In this document: piece after piece, positions 22,603 through 33,600 of the stretch
How the letters are laid out: every line of letters begins with the position of its first letter
Numbering within the stretch: position 1 is the first letter of the stretch
Assembly (NCBI GenBank): GCA_002189035.1
Contig: NEEC01000007.1
Location: 2,232,001-2,296,000 of the forward strand
Origin: Utricularia gibba
Lineage: Eukaryota; Streptophyta; Magnoliopsida; Lamiales; Lentibulariaceae
DNA: 64,000 nt
Direction of reading: 5' to 3'
Made by a program: the position numbers and the translations under genes
The notes under the pieces: generated by a model
The model's input: only the letters and a program-made list of their open reading frames with translations
Databases searched by the model: none
What the model was told of the DNA's origin: nothing

Positions 22603-25296
22603 TCAGTGTCTCCGTGAATGATCCCTCGTGAAAAACGGATGTCTTAGCGCTTCCAAAGCAGACAGCCTCTCGTATGGATCGAACTTGAGAAGTCCCTTCA
22701 GGAGGTGTATAAGGTCACCGGCGGAGTGATCAACGTGTTCCATGATCAGATTCTGAAGCCTGGGCAACTTCATGACCGCTTTTATGCTGTCTGACGAGGT
22801 TGCTCCATCCGGCCAGTTCAACTCCCCCCTACGGATGTATTTCTCTGAATGTCGGCTGCAAATCCTTGTAGTCACACAACCATCAGCAACGCTGAGCGGA
22901 GAATGTTTAATAAGTGAGAGCTGAGATGCTTCTGTTGCTTACTCTGCTTTCCTAAGCATGTGTGAGGAGAAGGTCCCAAGGACTCGTTCCATCATCGCAA
23001 GGTGCTCCAGATTTTCATGCGTCTGGAACAATGCCTCGCCCTGGAGACAGACGTCAACCAATTTAAATTTAGGATGGAGAAACTAAAACATGTTAGCCAA
23101 CATATCATGCAAATAGTGTACCGAGCAAAGCTCCACTAAAATACATCCCACACTCCATATGTCACATGGATAACTCCATCCCAACCCTGTTCAGCAGACG
23201 CAAGGATTACACATTGCGGTTCATAGGAAGCTAAAAAGGATGAGCAATTTATTTGATCTCAAATCACCTAAAATCACTTCAGGCGCTCGGTAGTGTCGAG
23301 TTGAAACAATATATGTCTGATCCTGCCTATCGTATATTGTGCTACCGAAGTCAATTACTTTGATTGCACTTGACTTTGGGATTCTCTTGTATGAACTATC
23401 TTTCAATGAGCGTGACGAGACCTGAAGATATGTCATTAGGCAATAATTTCAATATCAACATAGCAGGTGAGGCTGAAGGTTAAACAACATGCAACTACCT
23501 TGAAGTCCGGCACTTTCAGGTACTCCGATGATACAAGAAGAATATTTTCAGGCTTCAAGTCCGTATGTATGAGACGCAACTCGTGCATGACTGAGTGTGC
23601 AAGACACATGGGGAAAAATATAAGATAGCAGGCCTTGAGCCCATGCTAAAAGCTGAGATGTAAATAATCTTCAAGGTTTCCAGGCATCAAATAATCACCA
23701 AGGCCTACTGGCTGGTTTTGAATAAGAGCATTATGCTAGGTGTAAGAAACTATTTACACACATGCTACACATTCCAGCAGTTGTCTGCCAATCTCACGGA
23801 CAAGATCAATGGGAAATGGGCGATAATTGTTTTTGCGTAGAAAATCATATAAACTTGGCCCAAGCTTCTCAAAGACCTGTTGAAACCATTTAAGCCCACT
23901 GACAACTTTAATTCCTGTTTATTGGTTAGGTGGGTAAATGAATCCACCAAGTCAACTATGTACTTACAATACAGATATGGTTACGATAGTCAAACCAGTT
24001 CCGTATTTGAACACAACTGCAAGGAATAAATTTGTTCAACAACAAGAAGACCACACGAGCATGTTGCATCTAGCAAGTACTAAATAAGGAACTTACTGAT
24101 TTCCAGCTCTGAAATGTTTACCAAGTTGCTGTAGCACTTCTACCTCCATCATTGCTGCCTCACGATACTTCTTAATACCACGAACAATCTTAATAGCTAC
24201 CATTTCCTTTCTTTCCCTATCCCAGCACTCAAGGACTTGGCCAAAAGTGCCTGAGCGGAAGCCACTATCATTACATTCGGAAAATACCACCATTCAACTA
24301 AATAAATGAGCGAACAACTGCAGTATCATACCTTCACCCATCTTGCCATGAATTTTATCTGCGAAAAGATCAAATCATATACGTATCAGGATCGCGCAAT
24401 ATACACATGCCCACAAACTCACAACTATTTCACTTCATGCTGTGCAATTCAAACTAGGTAAAGCATGATAAAGTATTCTACACAATCTAAAAATAATTTA
24501 CGCAATAAGGTTCTAATGATGGTGGAAGCAGTTACAGCGAGGGGTTAGATTTTCTCCAATCTCAAATTTATAGTGGCCATCTTTATCATCTTCTCGCCAA
24601 GGTGGGGAACCATTTCGAGCAACGCCCTTAGCAAGCATAAAACTTGGATGATCTGAAAGTGTAGTTGCACTTTCATATCTTGGCATATTCCCAATCTCGT
24701 GTCCAGAAAACAACGTTATCTGAGCCTACACATAGGCATCCATTTACATTTTCCACGAAATAGATAAAATCATCAATATTTTACCTCTACGGTTTGTATC
24801 ACTGCACCAACAAACCAAAAAAAAAAAAAAAAAAAAAAACAGAGAGCAAGAGTTCTTGAAGAATAGCATAACTTCATGTAGATACTTCTCTGGATTGACT
24901 CTCAGGATTATCCGCAAAAACGAACAACAGAAGAGATTCAATCGTGTCCAGTGTGAAAAAAAAAGTTAATATCATGTCAAAAACGGAAAAGGATCCATCA
25001 AAAACCACACGAACCACCATCTCCAAGGACCAACCTCAAGATTACTTTTCTATTCGTTTTTTAAATGGAAAAAAACATATTACCACTTTATCCATACCTG
25101 ATCCAAAGCAAAACCCTACAGCCCAATCAGATATACAAAAAAAAAAAAAAAGCTGCAAACCAAACGTGAAAAATGCAAATTTCAATTATCTGATAAAATT
25201 TACCTGAGGAGGTTGAGGAAGAACATCCCAGCCCAAACGCACCCTCTTCTTCGGACGCCGATCCATGGAAAGCTCCATCAGTTGTTCCATTTCCAT
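22603..25296 (-). CDS. AFC2: LAMMER-type (CLK) protein kinase, AFC2-like
   Basis: Eleven exons: 25204-25296, 24536-24725, 24332-24358, 24097-24250, 23968-24016, 23762-23876, 23499-23590, 23268-23421, 23122-23186, 22943-23040 and 22603-22855. They join in frame to 429 residues, close to Arabidopsis AFC2 (427). Visible motifs: basic [15 protein letters not shown] near the start, the family block [29 protein letters not shown], catalytic [18 protein letters not shown], and the LAMMER signature read here as [17 protein letters not shown] kinases phosphorylate SR splicing factors in the nucleus. Exon 3 is only 27 bases. Intron 1 contains a pure A run of about 23 bases (24817-24839). No frame break. 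Confidence 0.94.
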
Positions 25297-25426
25297 ATCC
25301 TGATAGAGAATTATTCCGGACAGCCCCAATTTCTAAAGAGATAATTCTAGGGTTTCGAGAGAGAGAACCGCACAAAAGAAATATTCGCGTTGCATTGAGG
25401 CTGAGGCTCCAAAGACACTACTACTG

Positions 25427-25488
25427 TATTTATATTGACTTTAAAGTTCCCAAACAAATGGGTTGAAAAGAATCGAGCCGTCCACGTG
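25427..25488 (-). promoter_or_regulatory. Core promoter of AFC2: TATA box and G-box
   Basis: On the minus strand TATAAATA lies at 25434-25427, about 130 bases upstream of the AFC2 start codon. A CACGTG core (25483-25488, context CCACGTGGC) sits about 50 bases further upstream. The spacing is that of a plausible plant core promoter; transcript data are lacking. Confidence 0.45.
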
Positions 25489-26322
25489 GCAAATCCCACT
25501 TGCTTTTCTTTTCCTTTTTTTTTAAATCTTATTCAATGCATAAATATTTTTAGAAGTAATTTTGATGAGAAACAGAAAAAAAAGAAATAATTCTGAAAAG
25601 GGGATGCAGTAATTAATTTTTCAAATAAGAAATAAAATATGATGTACATTTTGGTTTTTTAATATTAAGCATAGTAATTGAAAATGGACTAGTATAATGA
25701 TGCATGTAATTACTTAAGACATGTTTTAAATTTTTCTTCTTTCACTTTTTCCTTTATTGAACAACAGATGTGCAACATGACATGTATCTCTCAGGCATGT
25801 CATGCAAATGCTAGAATATAATTTTTCTAAAGGGATTTTTTTAATTTTTAATTATTTGTACCAAAATCAAAAATTTAAATTCTATGATTAATTTTAAAAA
25901 TTATTGAATATATTTTAGTAATTAAATATGTTATTCATTTTTTATCTAATCTAAAAATATATTTATATATGTAGTATTGAATTATATAAACTTTTATAAT
26001 ATATATTTTATTTTATTCAATTTTATAATATAATTTTATATTATCCCAAAAAAAAATTTTACAATCTTAAAATAATTTGTATTCTACTTACATAATAGAT
26101 CCAAGGAACTTCAATCAAATCCATCTATTCAGATGCTAGGACATGATTTTTTTTATTTATGATCATTTATTTTGTAAGAACGACTTCATGTAAGAAGCAA
26201 ATTGCCTTTAGTTTGAGCATAAGAAAAAAATGTTGCTTTCTTTTAGTGACAAAGCATTTCCCTCACCTTATCTAACCCCTGAAAGATCCCATGGTTAAAC
26301 TCAAGCAACTTTTCATCTTTTT
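25489..26322. other. AT-rich spacer, AFC2 / PMEI-like gene
   Basis: About 830 bases of strongly AT-rich DNA between the AFC2 promoter and the 3' end of the PMEI-like gene. No coding frame or repeat family I can name. Confidence 0.5.
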
Positions 26323-26871
26323 CTATGGCAATGCAGCTTCCAGTTTGGTTGCAATGAACAGAGTCTCTAGCAGATCAGTGTAGCAATCCTGCCCCTGCCC
26401 ATCTTTCCCCTTGCTGCATGCCTGGACCTGAGAGTACGCAGCAGCAACAGACGCCTTCAGCTCATCACGGCGGTTGTCCTTGAGGCTCGCGACAGCTTTG
26501 TTGATGTTTTCTTGGAGACTGGGACCCTGGGTAGCGTCTGTAACGCAGGAACCCGCGCCTGCAGCCTCTGGCTTTGCATTCGCCGCGAGCGCATCCGCCA
26601 CCTTCTTGGCGGAGTCTAAGGTGTATTGAGTGAATCCCATGACATTGGTCTTGAGGTTTTCCGGGGCGCCTTCCAGGAAGAGATCGCAGTCCATTCCATC
26701 GACAGGAGGATTCGCGTCCTTGTAGAGGCAGGCCTGGTTTATGTACTTGGTCCCGGTGGGATCCAGCCGCAGAGTGGTTTTAATCGGAGGTTGGTTTCCG
26801 GCGCTCGACGATGGGTTGATGCAGGCGATACAGAGGAGCACTGCGTAGGCGTAGAAGGATGACGGCGGCAT
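26323..26871 (-). CDS. Pectin methylesterase/invertase inhibitor-like secreted protein
   Basis: Single-exon frame of 182 residues from the ATG at 26871. The N-terminus has a signal-peptide pattern: a short polar start, hydrophobic FYAYAVLLCIACI and a cleavage-like SSSAG. The mature part is mostly helical in character and has cysteines in ACLYKD, GMDCDLF, AGSCVTD, QACSK and QDCYTD. That suits the PMEI family, a four-helix bundle held by disulphides, as does the SLKDN and AAAYSQVQAC repeat region. PMEI-family proteins act in the cell wall on pectin methylesterases or invertases. Target specificity cannot be read. An upstream in-frame ATG at 26925 would add 18 polar residues before the signal peptide, so I prefer the inner start. 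Family assignment is moderate. Confidence 0.6.
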   Translation of the reverse strand: MPPSSFYAYAVLLCIACINPSSSAGNQPPIKTTLRLDPTGTKYINQACLYKDANPPVDGMDCDLFLEGAPENLKTNVMGFTQYTLDSAKKVADALAANAKPEAAGAGSCVTDATQGPSLQENINKAVASLKDNRRDELKASVAAAYSQVQACSKGKDGQGQDCYTDLLETLFIATKLEAALP

Positions 26872-26925
26872 GGTCGATGATGCACTGCGATTTCTGAGCA
26901 CTGTTCGGTTTTGTGCCGATGACAA

Positions 26926-28563
26926 GCTTTTATGTTGCTTGGATTGCTTTTATGGAGGAAACCAAATGCTTCTGCACCTCCAGAATGTTTTCGTGGCCAT
27001 GCGAGGTTCTTCCCACATTCATGTACGGCCAATCATATATGAACTTGGGATTATTTACAAAATTGGTCATTAATGTTTATTTTTTAAAATGAAATATGAT
27101 TATTATTCTTATACATGTCACGAAAATGGATAATTTTGATAAATAATCATATCAAAACTCATTCGTGATCACTGTCATTTTCTTTTATAGATATTAAAAT
27201 ACAAATATTACATATAGAATAATAATTATTTTTTAAATAGTTATTGATAGAGAATCATTTCAAAAATTGACTACTATTAATTTCTCTTTTATATACTTAG
27301 ATAAAAAAAAATTACATATAGAATGATCGTTTTTTTATATAACGTTTTAACACATATCCACTTTTTAATTCATCCTCCGTGTGGGTGTCCACTTTTGACT
27401 CATTTAGTAAAATGGCTATCTATACAATCTTTTACATATAATTAGTCCGTGTTTGGTAATAAGTATAATATGAGATATACCAACATATAAAATAATAATA
27501 ATATATTTAGTAATCAGTAATAAATTTTTTTGTGATATTTTTTTATTTTCTATAAATCATAAAATTGTCATCATTAACATTCTTGTTTATTTTTATAACT
27601 TCAATCAGGAGAAATTTATATCGGAATAATATATTCTGATATATCTATGAAACACACCCTTAACTTAAAATTTTTACGATGATAATTATTTTTCTCACAC
27701 ATTGAGGGGATGCGCATTTTTCTAATACGTCCCGCTAATACACTCTCCTATCAACGAGTGAGTTGCATGGAGTAGCTTAACATAATTAAAAACAATTAAT
27801 AGTTAATAATTTTTTAAATCTGAAAAAAAGATAATGAACTAATATCTTTTATGTGACTGCGACTTTGCAAAAGAATATCTAATATAGGATTTCTTTAGGT
27901 GTAATATAGTAAATATATCGTATATTATATATTGAATTAGATGTAATTAAAATTTAAGATATGCGATTAAAATTTGAAATTTGGATTTATTTGGTGGTTT
28001 AATGATTGACCCGAAATTTGAGCATCGTGGTGGCTATGGAAGATGCAAGCAGTACAAAATTGGGGGGTGATGTGTTTCTTCCAAAACTTGCCTAAATAAC
28101 ATGAAGGTGATCAAAAGGAAAGAAGGAACAAGCAACGGGGAGCCGTTGTTCCCCATTCCCTCTTCTCAAACAAACAAACAAAAAAGGATTTTTCCCATCC
28201 CCGAGATGCTGCTGCGTTGTAAGTAAATTCTCGTGCTCCAAATCGGTTCAAATGATTGTGGTAATTTCCAGAAGCTCTTGCTTTGGTTCTTGTTTTTTTA
28301 TATGAATTCAGGATTGTTTGTTTAATGGGTAATGCCTGCATTGTTTAATGAATAATGTTGTTCACGATCTCCATTTGTTTCCGTTGTTCCATGGTATTGT
28401 AGATGTCAACGTTCATTCCTTTGCTGTTCGCTGAGGTTCATTTCTTGGACATGGGGTTGGTTCGATGAACGCTTAGATATTTTGGTCGGTTTAAGAGCCC
28501 CTTTATTGTGAGAATTCTGCAGCACTTGAGTTGTTCATCTGCCCAAAATATTGTTGTGATCAA
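26926..28563. other. AT-rich divergent spacer and 5' leader of the GTD-binding gene
   Basis: About 1.6 kb. The part to 28000 is AT-rich, with two imperfect direct copies of an ACATATAGAAT-centred segment (near 27205 and 27313) and a MITE-like segment (listed separately). 28000-28563 is probably promoter and leader of the following gene, perhaps with a leader intron. Confidence 0.4.
27443..27662. mobile_element. Possible small MITE
   Basis: The segment opens with GTCCGTGTTTGGTAATA and closes with TATGAAACACACCCTTAAC, whose reverse complement begins GTTAAGGGTGTGTTTCATA. The ends are thus imperfect inverted repeats around a GTGTTTGGT core, common in plant non-autonomous DNA transposons. The inside is AT-rich and non-coding. 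I could not define a clean target duplication. Confidence 0.4.
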
Positions 28564-29844
28564 ATGGCTAATGGTAGAGTGGAATCACCCCGGTTGGAGA
28601 TTTCATCTTTAAAGGAGACTCTGTGTTTACAGCAGAAGCTTTTGCAAAAGCTTTCCAATGAGTTGGATGCTGAAAGAGAAGCTTCGGCTAGTGCTGCTAG
28701 TGAAGCGTTATCTGTGATATTACGCCTTCAACGAGAAAAGGCAGCGGTTAAGATGGAGGCTGAGCAGTACAAAAGATTGGCTGAGGAGAAAATTTGTCAT
28801 GCTGAAGAATCTTTTGCAATAATTGAAGATATCATAACTCAGAAAGAAATGGAGGTGGCCTCTCTTGAATACCAAGTTCAGAAATACAGATATACATTGT
28901 CAACAATGGGCTGTGCTGATTTCAATGGCGATGAGCTTACTACGTATCAGGAAACTGTTTTGCTAGTGAAGGAACATTTGGCTCGGGATACAGGAGTTTT
29001 AGGGAGGAGAAATTCGGCTCCTGCATTTGATAAGAACATGAAGTTTGTGAATGAGAAGGAGAATGGTGTTATCCCAATGATAAATATGAACTCCATGACA
29101 CTAGAGGAGGAAAATGAGCAAGAAATAGAGAGGTCTATCTCAGATTGTGACAAGATATGTAGTGATTTCACCCCACATGAAGGATTCACTTCTTATGGAG
29201 ATGAGATTAAGAAATTGGATGCACGTATAAAGGAGATTGCAGGAGATAATTATTTGAGGTTTATGAAGGAAAATCAAAGCAATGTTAAGGAAAAGAGTTC
29301 AGGTTCCAAGAAAACAGGTTCAGGTTCAATAAGAAACAGTCCATGTGGTGATCAGTCACCTAATCTTAAATTTCATGATGTTTTTGAAGTACCGGATGCT
29401 AATCATGAATGCAGATCTGGTGAAGTGTCTACAAAAACACAAGCAAAACTGCTAAAAAGACCCTTATTCAGGATAGATGAGAAAAGCATGTGGAAATCAT
29501 CTGATTATCAATACAATGAAACTCCAGAGATTTGTGAACTACAAGGTGCAGGAGCATCAAGTAGCAGGGGCAAAAAAACACCAAAGTTGAACAAAATCAA
29601 AGAGCAACTCAGATTGTTGCATGAGATTATTGTTGGAGGTCACGATTTTAATGAACAAGAAGAACGAGAGTTGCTAAGACAAATCAAACTCTTTGTAAAT
29701 GTATTAGAGAATGAGATTTGGAATCAGAAGCATTGGAGTGCCAAGAGAACTTCTTGGCAATATGAGCCACTTGAATGCCTTCTCCAGGAGGTTAGTTGTC
29801 TCCCAAAGTTAGCATTATGCAAGTATAAACTTGCTGCAAAATAA
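28564..29844 (+). CDS. GTD-binding (DUF593/zein-binding) domain protein, myosin-binding-like
   Basis: One uninterrupted coding frame of 426 residues. Residues 10-110 form the GTD-binding coiled coil: SSLKETLCLQQKLLQKLSNEL, then AEREASASAASEALSVILRLQREKAAVKMEAEQYKRLAEEK, ending EYQVQKYR. This domain lets plant MYOB proteins bind the globular tail of class XI myosins and act as vesicle receptors. Most MYOBs have an N-terminal membrane anchor. I see no convincing one from the ATG at 28564, so this is a soluble, shorter member, or an upstream exon was missed. The middle is charged and serine-rich; a second short coil (KLNKIKEQLRLLHEIIVGG, LLRQIKLFVNVLENE) lies near the C-terminus. The start was chosen because upstream residues look like leader. 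Confidence 0.75.
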   Translation: MANGRVESPRLEISSLKETLCLQQKLLQKLSNELDAEREASASAASEALSVILRLQREKAAVKMEAEQYKRLAEEKICHAEESFAIIEDIITQKEMEVASLEYQVQKYRYTLSTMGCADFNGDELTTYQETVLLVKEHLARDTGVLGRRNSAPAFDKNMKFVNEKENGVIPMINMNSMTLEEENEQEIERSISDCDKICSDFTPHEGFTSYGDEIKKLDARIKEIAGDNYLRFMKENQSNVKEKSSGSKKTGSGSIRNSPCGDQSPNLKFHDVFEVPDANHECRSGEVSTKTQAKLLKRPLFRIDEKSMWKSSDYQYNETPEICELQGAGASSSRGKKTPKLNKIKEQLRLLHEIIVGGHDFNEQEERELLRQIKLFVNVLENEIWNQKHWSAKRTSWQYEPLECLLQEVSCLPKLALCKYKLAAK

Positions 29845-30633
29845 AACTGATCCAGTGCTTTTATGCTGTTGTATCTCAAAACAGGCGATGCTTTCATTCT
29901 GGCTTTGATCTACAGAAACAAAACCTCCAAGACTCACAGCCTGATCTTCTTAAAAAAATACCACGCACCTTCTGTGTATATATTCTGTTCCACAAAACAA
30001 TTGATTTCAGTAAAACCTTCCCATCCACATTGCAATGTCATTGTACAGTGTCTTTTGAAGTACACTTATTCTTTATAGTGGTGCTACATATCACACTCAT
30101 GCCATTTCTTAGTGTTTTCATTGCGTTTGATGAAGTTGGTTGCTTATTTTATGCAAATCATGCTAAGTTTTCATGCGTTCTTTTTCAAGATAAAAAAATT
30201 CATCAATTAAATGGTGTATTCTTTCTTACATGTTTACTATTGTAATCATTATATTTTTCAATATATTACATCATTATACATGGAATGTGTCTTGTAATCA
30301 CTGTTTTAAAACTACATTTAATCTATGCTACAATTTACTTATGATTAGATTGAACTCAATTATTATAAATATATTATGAAAAATAAAAAGAATTGTTTAA
30401 ATTTAATATTTTTATAGGAAATGATAGAAATGAATGAAAATTGTATTCTTTTTTATAAATTTCAATCAATATATAAAGTAGATTTTTAAAGAATGAAATA
30501 TGGCAATAAAATAAAAAAGGAGAAATAAAATATCTGGCGTTAAAAGGAAGAGATACCAGCAGTGGGCAGTGGGCACACAGGGTTTACTTGAGGTTTTGAA
30601 TCCTTTCCTCTGGAGCGTTCGTTATCCACTGGG
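29845..30633. other. AT-rich intergenic spacer
   Basis: 3' flank of the GTD-binding gene, then AT-rich DNA up to the RpoTp leader. No gene or repeat recognised. Confidence 0.5.
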
Positions 30634-30698
30634 GTGGAGAAGGAACGCCATCTTCCCCGCTTCCAACTCCATTGTCTTCTGAGGGGGTTCATGAGCCA

Positions 30699-33600
30699 TG
30701 GCTTCCCCAGCTTATCTTTCCCCGAGTTCTACAACTCCATTTCACCGTCGCCAGAATTGCTTCCCGCGGGGGTTGGGAGGACGCCAAATGCCAAGGACAT
30801 GGCGACCTCGGAGGCTTCACTTTCGCAATTCCCTCAGCTTTGCACTTCTTTTCCTCACAACCTGAAACTTCCTACAGTCCATAGTGTTGCGCCGCTTCTA
30901 TCTCCTCCTGTCTCGGACGCGACTGATGATAATTTCCCTGAAAACTCCGACAAGGTGGCAACTTTGCTTGAAGCTCCACATGGGTTTTCTTCAGCGTTCT
31001 CGAAGGGGTCAAGTGAAAAGGTGATCATTCAAGACCCGCCATGGATTTCGTCTCTTGTTCTTAAAAGTTTGCTTTTTAGAACTAAGAAGAGAGGTGGGGT
31101 TAGAATGGAGTTTCAAGAAATGGAGAGCCGCAAGTATTATGAATTGAAAAGAAGGCAGATAAAACGTGAAACTGAGGCATGGGAGAATATGGTGGAGGAG
31201 TATCATGAACTGCAGAGGGAAATGTGTGAGAAAAAAATGGCCCCGAATCTTCCGTACTTTAAGAAATTGATGTTGGACTGGTTTGAACCTTTTCATAAAG
31301 CTATTAAGAAGGAGCAGAACTCGAAGAGGTCCGAGAAGAGTAAGAAAGCTTATTCACCATACATCGATGCTTTGCCAGCAGACAAAATGGCTGTTATTGT
31401 GATGCATAGAATGATGGGGCTGTTGATGATGGGGGAAAGGAGGATAGGTGTGTCCGTGTAGTGGAAGCAGCCATCCAAGTTGGGAAAGCAATCGAACAGG
31501 AAGTGAGTATTCATGAAATTTTGCTTTCGAGTTACCTTTTGTCTGTTTATTTGAAATTAATCGGACTTGGTGCGTCTGGCTGACATTTGGTGTCTCACGC
31601 ATCATTGTCGTCAACCAGCCAATGAGATAGAAACGTCTACCATGGGTCACTATATGCATATGCTGGATAACACCTTGAGCTTTTCTTCAGGTCAGGGTTC
31701 ACAGGTTCTTGGAGAAAACCAGAAAACATCATGATGCATTAGCTTCTGAAGGTCAAGAAAAAACACGGAATGAAGCTGCAATTTTGAGGAAACGAATTGG
31801 AAGCTTAATTCGAAGAAACAGGGTTACTGAAGTACATAGGCTGATTAGAAATGAAGATTTTGAGCCATGGAGTCAAGAAAACCAGGCAAAGGTTTGGCTT
31901 GGTCTATTTTTGTTTTTCAGGGAACTTATTCGTAATGCATCATTATCATATCCTTTCACTTATTGGGTGACTTCTGTTATGCAGTTGGGATCTTTTCTAA
32001 TAGATTTATTGACTCAAAGTGCTTATGTTCACCCTCCAGTCTGTCAATCAGCTGATAGTCCACCTGTTGTTTGCCCTGCATTTAGGCACACCCTCAAGAT
32101 TGCCCCAAGAGAACCCGGGTAAGTTTAATTTTCCCATAAATGATGCTGTTTTATAGAAAACTAGTAATAATAGTAGATTTATATTGAAGAGGGGGAGGAA
32201 ACCATGTATAACTGGCTTATCTCACCTTTTTCTACGCTATGTTTTGATGCCATTGTGTCTGTGTATGTGCAACCTTTTCCCGGTAAAGTGAAATATTCAT
32301 GAAATTCAAAGACAGTATCAAGGGGAGTACCTATATAGAATCCCAAACAAGAGATCACTCTTTCTTATCTTTTATAAGGAGTACCTATATAGAAACCTTA
32401 ATGGAGAACACTTGTAATTGACTTTTCCTTGTCTTTTATGATGGGATCACTCTTTCGTGTGTTTTATGTTCCTGTACCATCCACTCATCAAATTGTCTTG
32501 TTTCAGGCAAACCCTTGTTAAGCGGTATGGAGTGATAGAATGTGATCCAGTGGTCCTTACTGGGTTTGAGAAAAACGTGAGCCCCTCAACTGCTGTTTTC
32601 ACTTTTATTGGAAGTTAATTCTGACTGTAGGCCTTCAATTGGTTCCCCTCTCTAACAGTCAAGTTGTCTGTTTTTCGTTTTCATTAACCTGCAGTGTCTA
32701 ATAATCTGTCTATGCATTTTCCAGAAAATGCAAGCCCACCAAGAACCCATTATACTTTATAGGCATCTTTTCGTGCATGTTTTCCTGAATGTTATTTAAC
32801 CATGAACGGGTGTTTCCAAAATTATATTTGAGTACCAGGTCCATATTTTTCTCCTTTGACAATGTTTTGATCTTGTATTTTTTTTTTTTAAGTTTTTGTT
32901 CTTTCTTTCTTCATTGGTAGAAATTATGATTTAGTTAGGTATATATTTCACCACAGTTTGCACTTGATGAGAATGGCATAAAACAATAGGTTTGACAATA
33001 GAAGACAAACCATAATGGTGATGATCGTGCAAGAATGACTGAACTATTGCTGTTGAATATTTCTAGCTAGGAAGAGCTATAAGAAAGATTTATACATATA
33101 CATCACATCTTGTGAATATGGTTGAGTGTTTTTTGTTTCTGTTGTATATTTTGTGCAAACTCAGAGTATATTTCTATATGCAGATTCGGCATATTTTGGT
33201 CCCTTACATCCCCATGCTGGTGCCACCTAAGAAATGGAAAGGGTGAGATGCATTTCTACCATGTATCTTTACATTTACGTTGTAAGAGATGGAAATTATG
33301 CAGGATCACATGTTTGATTATTCTTTGTTTATCTGTGTGTGCTCATTGCTTTTAGGTATGACAAGGGAGGCTACTTCTTTTTGCCTTCATACTTGATGCG
33401 TACCCATGGATCACGAAAGCAGCGAGATGCTTTAAGAACTGTTTCTCCCAGACAAATGCAGAAGGTGTTCGAGGTGGTAGCTGAATTAATTTATTCATGC
33501 TACAAATTACTTTGTGATTTCAACCTTCAATTGTAACGTTGAATTTTTCTACCTCCTCTTTCTCATATTATGCCTCCTTTTAATGAACTCACTCAAAATA

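Noticed and set aside
24817-24839. Pure A run as a sign of a retroposed gene
   Set aside because: It lies inside AFC2 intron 1 with no processed gene copy next to it; a simple homopolymer.
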